Positions 62,487 through 64,000 of a stretch of DNA of 64,000 nucleotides are shown one piece after another; positions within the stretch are counted from its first letter, which is position 1; each line of letters opens with the position of its first letter. A program made the translations under genes and the position numbers. Location: NCBI RefSeq assembly GCF_001969265.1, contig NZ_CP019304.1, positions 2,108,001-2,172,000 of the forward strand. Direction: 5' to 3'. This stretch comes from Arthrobacter sp. QXT-31. GTDB lineage: Bacteria > Actinomycetota > Actinomycetes > Actinomycetales > Micrococcaceae. The notes below the pieces were generated by a model. The model saw only the letters and a program-made list of their open reading frames with translations, made no database searches and had not been told where the DNA came from.

Positions 62487-64000
62487 ATGGTACGCAAAAG
62501 CTTGGCATCGCGATCTCATACGGCCCTGGCAAGGATGCTGGGGTTCGTGCTCCTCAGTTGCCTTTGTGGCGCCCTGGTGGCCGCATACTTCGTTCCCCAG
62601 ATTGCCGCCGCCGGCGTTGCCGTGAGCGGCACGGTCAACTTTTACAGCGGCCTCCCGTCAGAGCTGGCTGTGCGTCCCCCTGCACAAACCACAAAGATCC
62701 TGACGTCGGACGGGAAACTGATCGCGTCGTTCTACGAGGAAAACCGCGTCCGTGTTCCGCTGAACAAGATATCGCCATATGTCAAGAACGCCGTAGTCGC
62801 GATTGAAGACAGCCGCTTCTACGACCACAGCGGCGTTGATCCCATCGGCGTCCTGCGGGCGCTGGTGACCAACGTCTCCGGCGGGGAGCGGCAAGGGGCA
62901 TCCACGCTGACGCAGCAGTACGTCACCAACGTGGCCAACGAAGCCAAGATCACGTCCGGACGCGAGGACGAGGTGGTCCTCAGCGGGGACAAGACCATTG
63001 GCGACAAGGTGCGGGAAATGAAGCTCGCGATCGAGCTGGAAAAGAAATTCACCAAGGACCAAATCCTTGAGGGCTACCTCAACATCGTGTTCTTCAACCG
63101 CAGCGCGTACGGCATCGAGGCTGCCGCGCAGCACTTCTACAGTGTTTCCGCCAGCAAGCTCAGCCTCCCGCAGGCCGCAATGCTGGCAGGACTCGTCAAC
63201 AGCCCGAGCCTCTATGACCCTGTAACTAACCCGGAGAACGCCCTCAAGCGCCGCAACCTGGTGCTGGATGCCATGCTGGAGCAACGCAAGATCACCAAAA
63301 AGCAGCATGATGCAGCGGCCGCCACCGGCGTGGGCCTGAAACTCCGTGTCTCCAAGCAGGGCTGCGCCGCCGCAACCATCGCCCCTTATTTCTGCGACTA
63401 CGTATCCCACCTGATCCTCAACAACCGGGCCTACGGGGCGGATGCGGAAGCGCGCGAGCAAAGGCTGCGCCGCGGCGGCCTCACCATCAGGACCACGCTG
63501 GACAGCCGGCTGCAGGCGGCGGCCCAGGCCCAAGTGAACTCCACCGCCGGGGCCAACCCGGGCAAGTGGGGTGCTTCGCTGGTGACGGTCCAGCCAGGCA
63601 CCGGCAAGATCCTGTCGATGGCGCAGAACACGGTATTCCTTCCGCAGCGAGGCAAGTTCGACACCCAGCTGAACTTCAACGTGGACGCCAAGGATCCCAA
63701 CGGCAATGACCTCAACGGCGCCGGTGGGTTCCAACCGGGCTCCACCATGAAGCCGTTCACATTCGCCGAGTGGCTGCACCAGGGACGGAAGATCACCGAG
63801 GTGGTGGACGCCTCGCGGCGGGAGTACCCGCTGGGATTCCGCTGGCGGGACTCGTGCGCCAAGGTGGTTGGTGGCTACAGCAGCAGGCAGCGCGCTGCGG
63901 GCCTGGAGACTGCGGACGATCTGCAGAATGCGTCAGCGGGCTACTACCGCAGGATGCCGGCCGACTACGGGCTTTACAACTCCATCAACACCGCCACCTT
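62487..64000 (+). CDS. class A penicillin-binding protein, 5' part
   Basis: The gene is open from ATG 62487 and is cut by the right edge. The product has a membrane anchor (about residues 17-45, MLGFVLLSCLCGALVAAY), then a glycosyltransferase family 51 domain (VVAIEDSRFYDHSGVDPIG, GGERQGASTLTQQYVTN, LNIVFFNRSAYGIEAAAQHF) and the start of the transpeptidase domain (GAGGFQPGSTMKPFTFAEWL, with the SxxK serine in GSTMK). It polymerises and cross-links peptidoglycan. Confidence 0.93.
   Translation, partial: MVRKSLASRSHTALARMLGFVLLSCLCGALVAAYFVPQIAAAGVAVSGTVNFYSGLPSELAVRPPAQTTKILTSDGKLIASFYEENRVRVPLNKISPYVKNAVVAIEDSRFYDHSGVDPIGVLRALVTNVSGGERQGASTLTQQYVTNVANEAKITSGREDEVVLSGDKTIGDKVREMKLAIELEKKFTKDQILEGYLNIVFFNRSAYGIEAAAQHFYSVSASKLSLPQAAMLAGLVNSPSLYDPVTNPENALKRRNLVLDAMLEQRKITKKQHDAAAATGVGLKLRVSKQGCAAATIAPYFCDYVSHLILNNRAYGADAEAREQRLRRGGLTIRTTLDSRLQAAAQAQVNSTAGANPGKWGASLVTVQPGTGKILSMAQNTVFLPQRGKFDTQLNFNVDAKDPNGNDLNGAGGFQPGSTMKPFTFAEWLHQGRKITEVVDASRREYPLGFRWRDSCAKVVGGYSSRQRAAGLETADDLQNASAGYYRRMPADYGLYNSINTAT

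Noticed and set aside
1..64000. tRNA, rRNA, prophage or integrase attachment site near the island
   Set aside because: I saw no tRNA-like cloverleaf, rRNA sequence or phage gene; the only mobile element recognised is the IS at 2576-3902, which is far from the amine genes.

Overview
The window is GC-rich, gene-dense DNA with actinobacterial codon use, many GTG/TTG starts and ATGA/GTGA stop-start overlaps. Family content (DUF4193, DUF222-HNH, PucR, OpcA, TopaQ methylamine oxidase, DUF5134) points to Arthrobacter or a close Micrococcaceae relative. The copper methylamine oxidase genes closely resemble those known from methylamine-grown Arthrobacter such as strain P1 (from memory, not searched).

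Layout. (1) 1-9850: nitrogen and housekeeping genes: type III glutamine synthetase (cut by the left edge), ammonium transporter, lytic transglycosylase, one complete IS element (2576-3902), DUF4193, a ChaA-like antiporter, an OhrR-like regulator, a class III aminotransferase and a PucR regulator. (2) 9986-14915: MmsA, a small CPxTGWW protein, a GntR/FCD regulator with an SDR, and a DUF222-HNH protein. (3) 15393-25468: a trans-4-hydroxyproline utilisation operon: amino-acid ABC transporter, FAD amine dehydrogenase, DapA-like deaminase, two proline-racemase-superfamily enzymes, aldehyde dehydrogenase and two SDRs. A TTGTCNGACAA-type site precedes both the GntR gene and this operon. (4) 25457-33206: a leftward pentose-phosphate/RuMP regeneration operon (tkt, tal, rpe, rpiB, fba, second rpiB) with a divergent LuxR-type regulator that carries a degenerate histidine-kinase core. 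(5) 33355-59084: a C1-amine island with three near-identical copies of a copper/topaquinone methylamine oxidase gene, two DUF5134 membrane genes, three APC permeases, a CPA2 antiporter, IclR and GntR regulators, a Cache-domain protein, the formaldehyde-fixing genes hps and phi in one operon with zwf and opcA, and a dimethylamine monooxygenase operon. (6) 59210-64000: gap, pfk, a histidine phosphatase and a penicillin-binding protein cut by the right edge.

How it fits together (inference from families plus context): dimethylamine is oxidatively demethylated to methylamine and formaldehyde. Methylamine oxidase makes formaldehyde, ammonia and peroxide. HPS and PHI fix formaldehyde onto ribulose-5-phosphate to give fructose-6-phosphate. 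PFK, FBA, transaldolase, transketolase, Rpe and RpiB regenerate the acceptor, and Zwf/OpcA permit cyclic formaldehyde oxidation. Permeases import amines and the Amt/GS genes handle ammonium.

Most notable: a shared upstream module (a GTGA-N6-TCAC dyad plus GAACNGTTC repeats) precedes the dmm operon and all three oxidase copies. A second shared leader precedes tkt and phi. Each oxidase copy carries different small deletions that together account exactly for the length differences. Two oxidase-DUF5134 blocks form a 2.8-kb inverted repeat around about 20 kb. A decayed copy of the dmm cupin gene lies beside one permease. The oxidase and aldolase frameshifts could be real or could be homopolymer errors in the source sequence.
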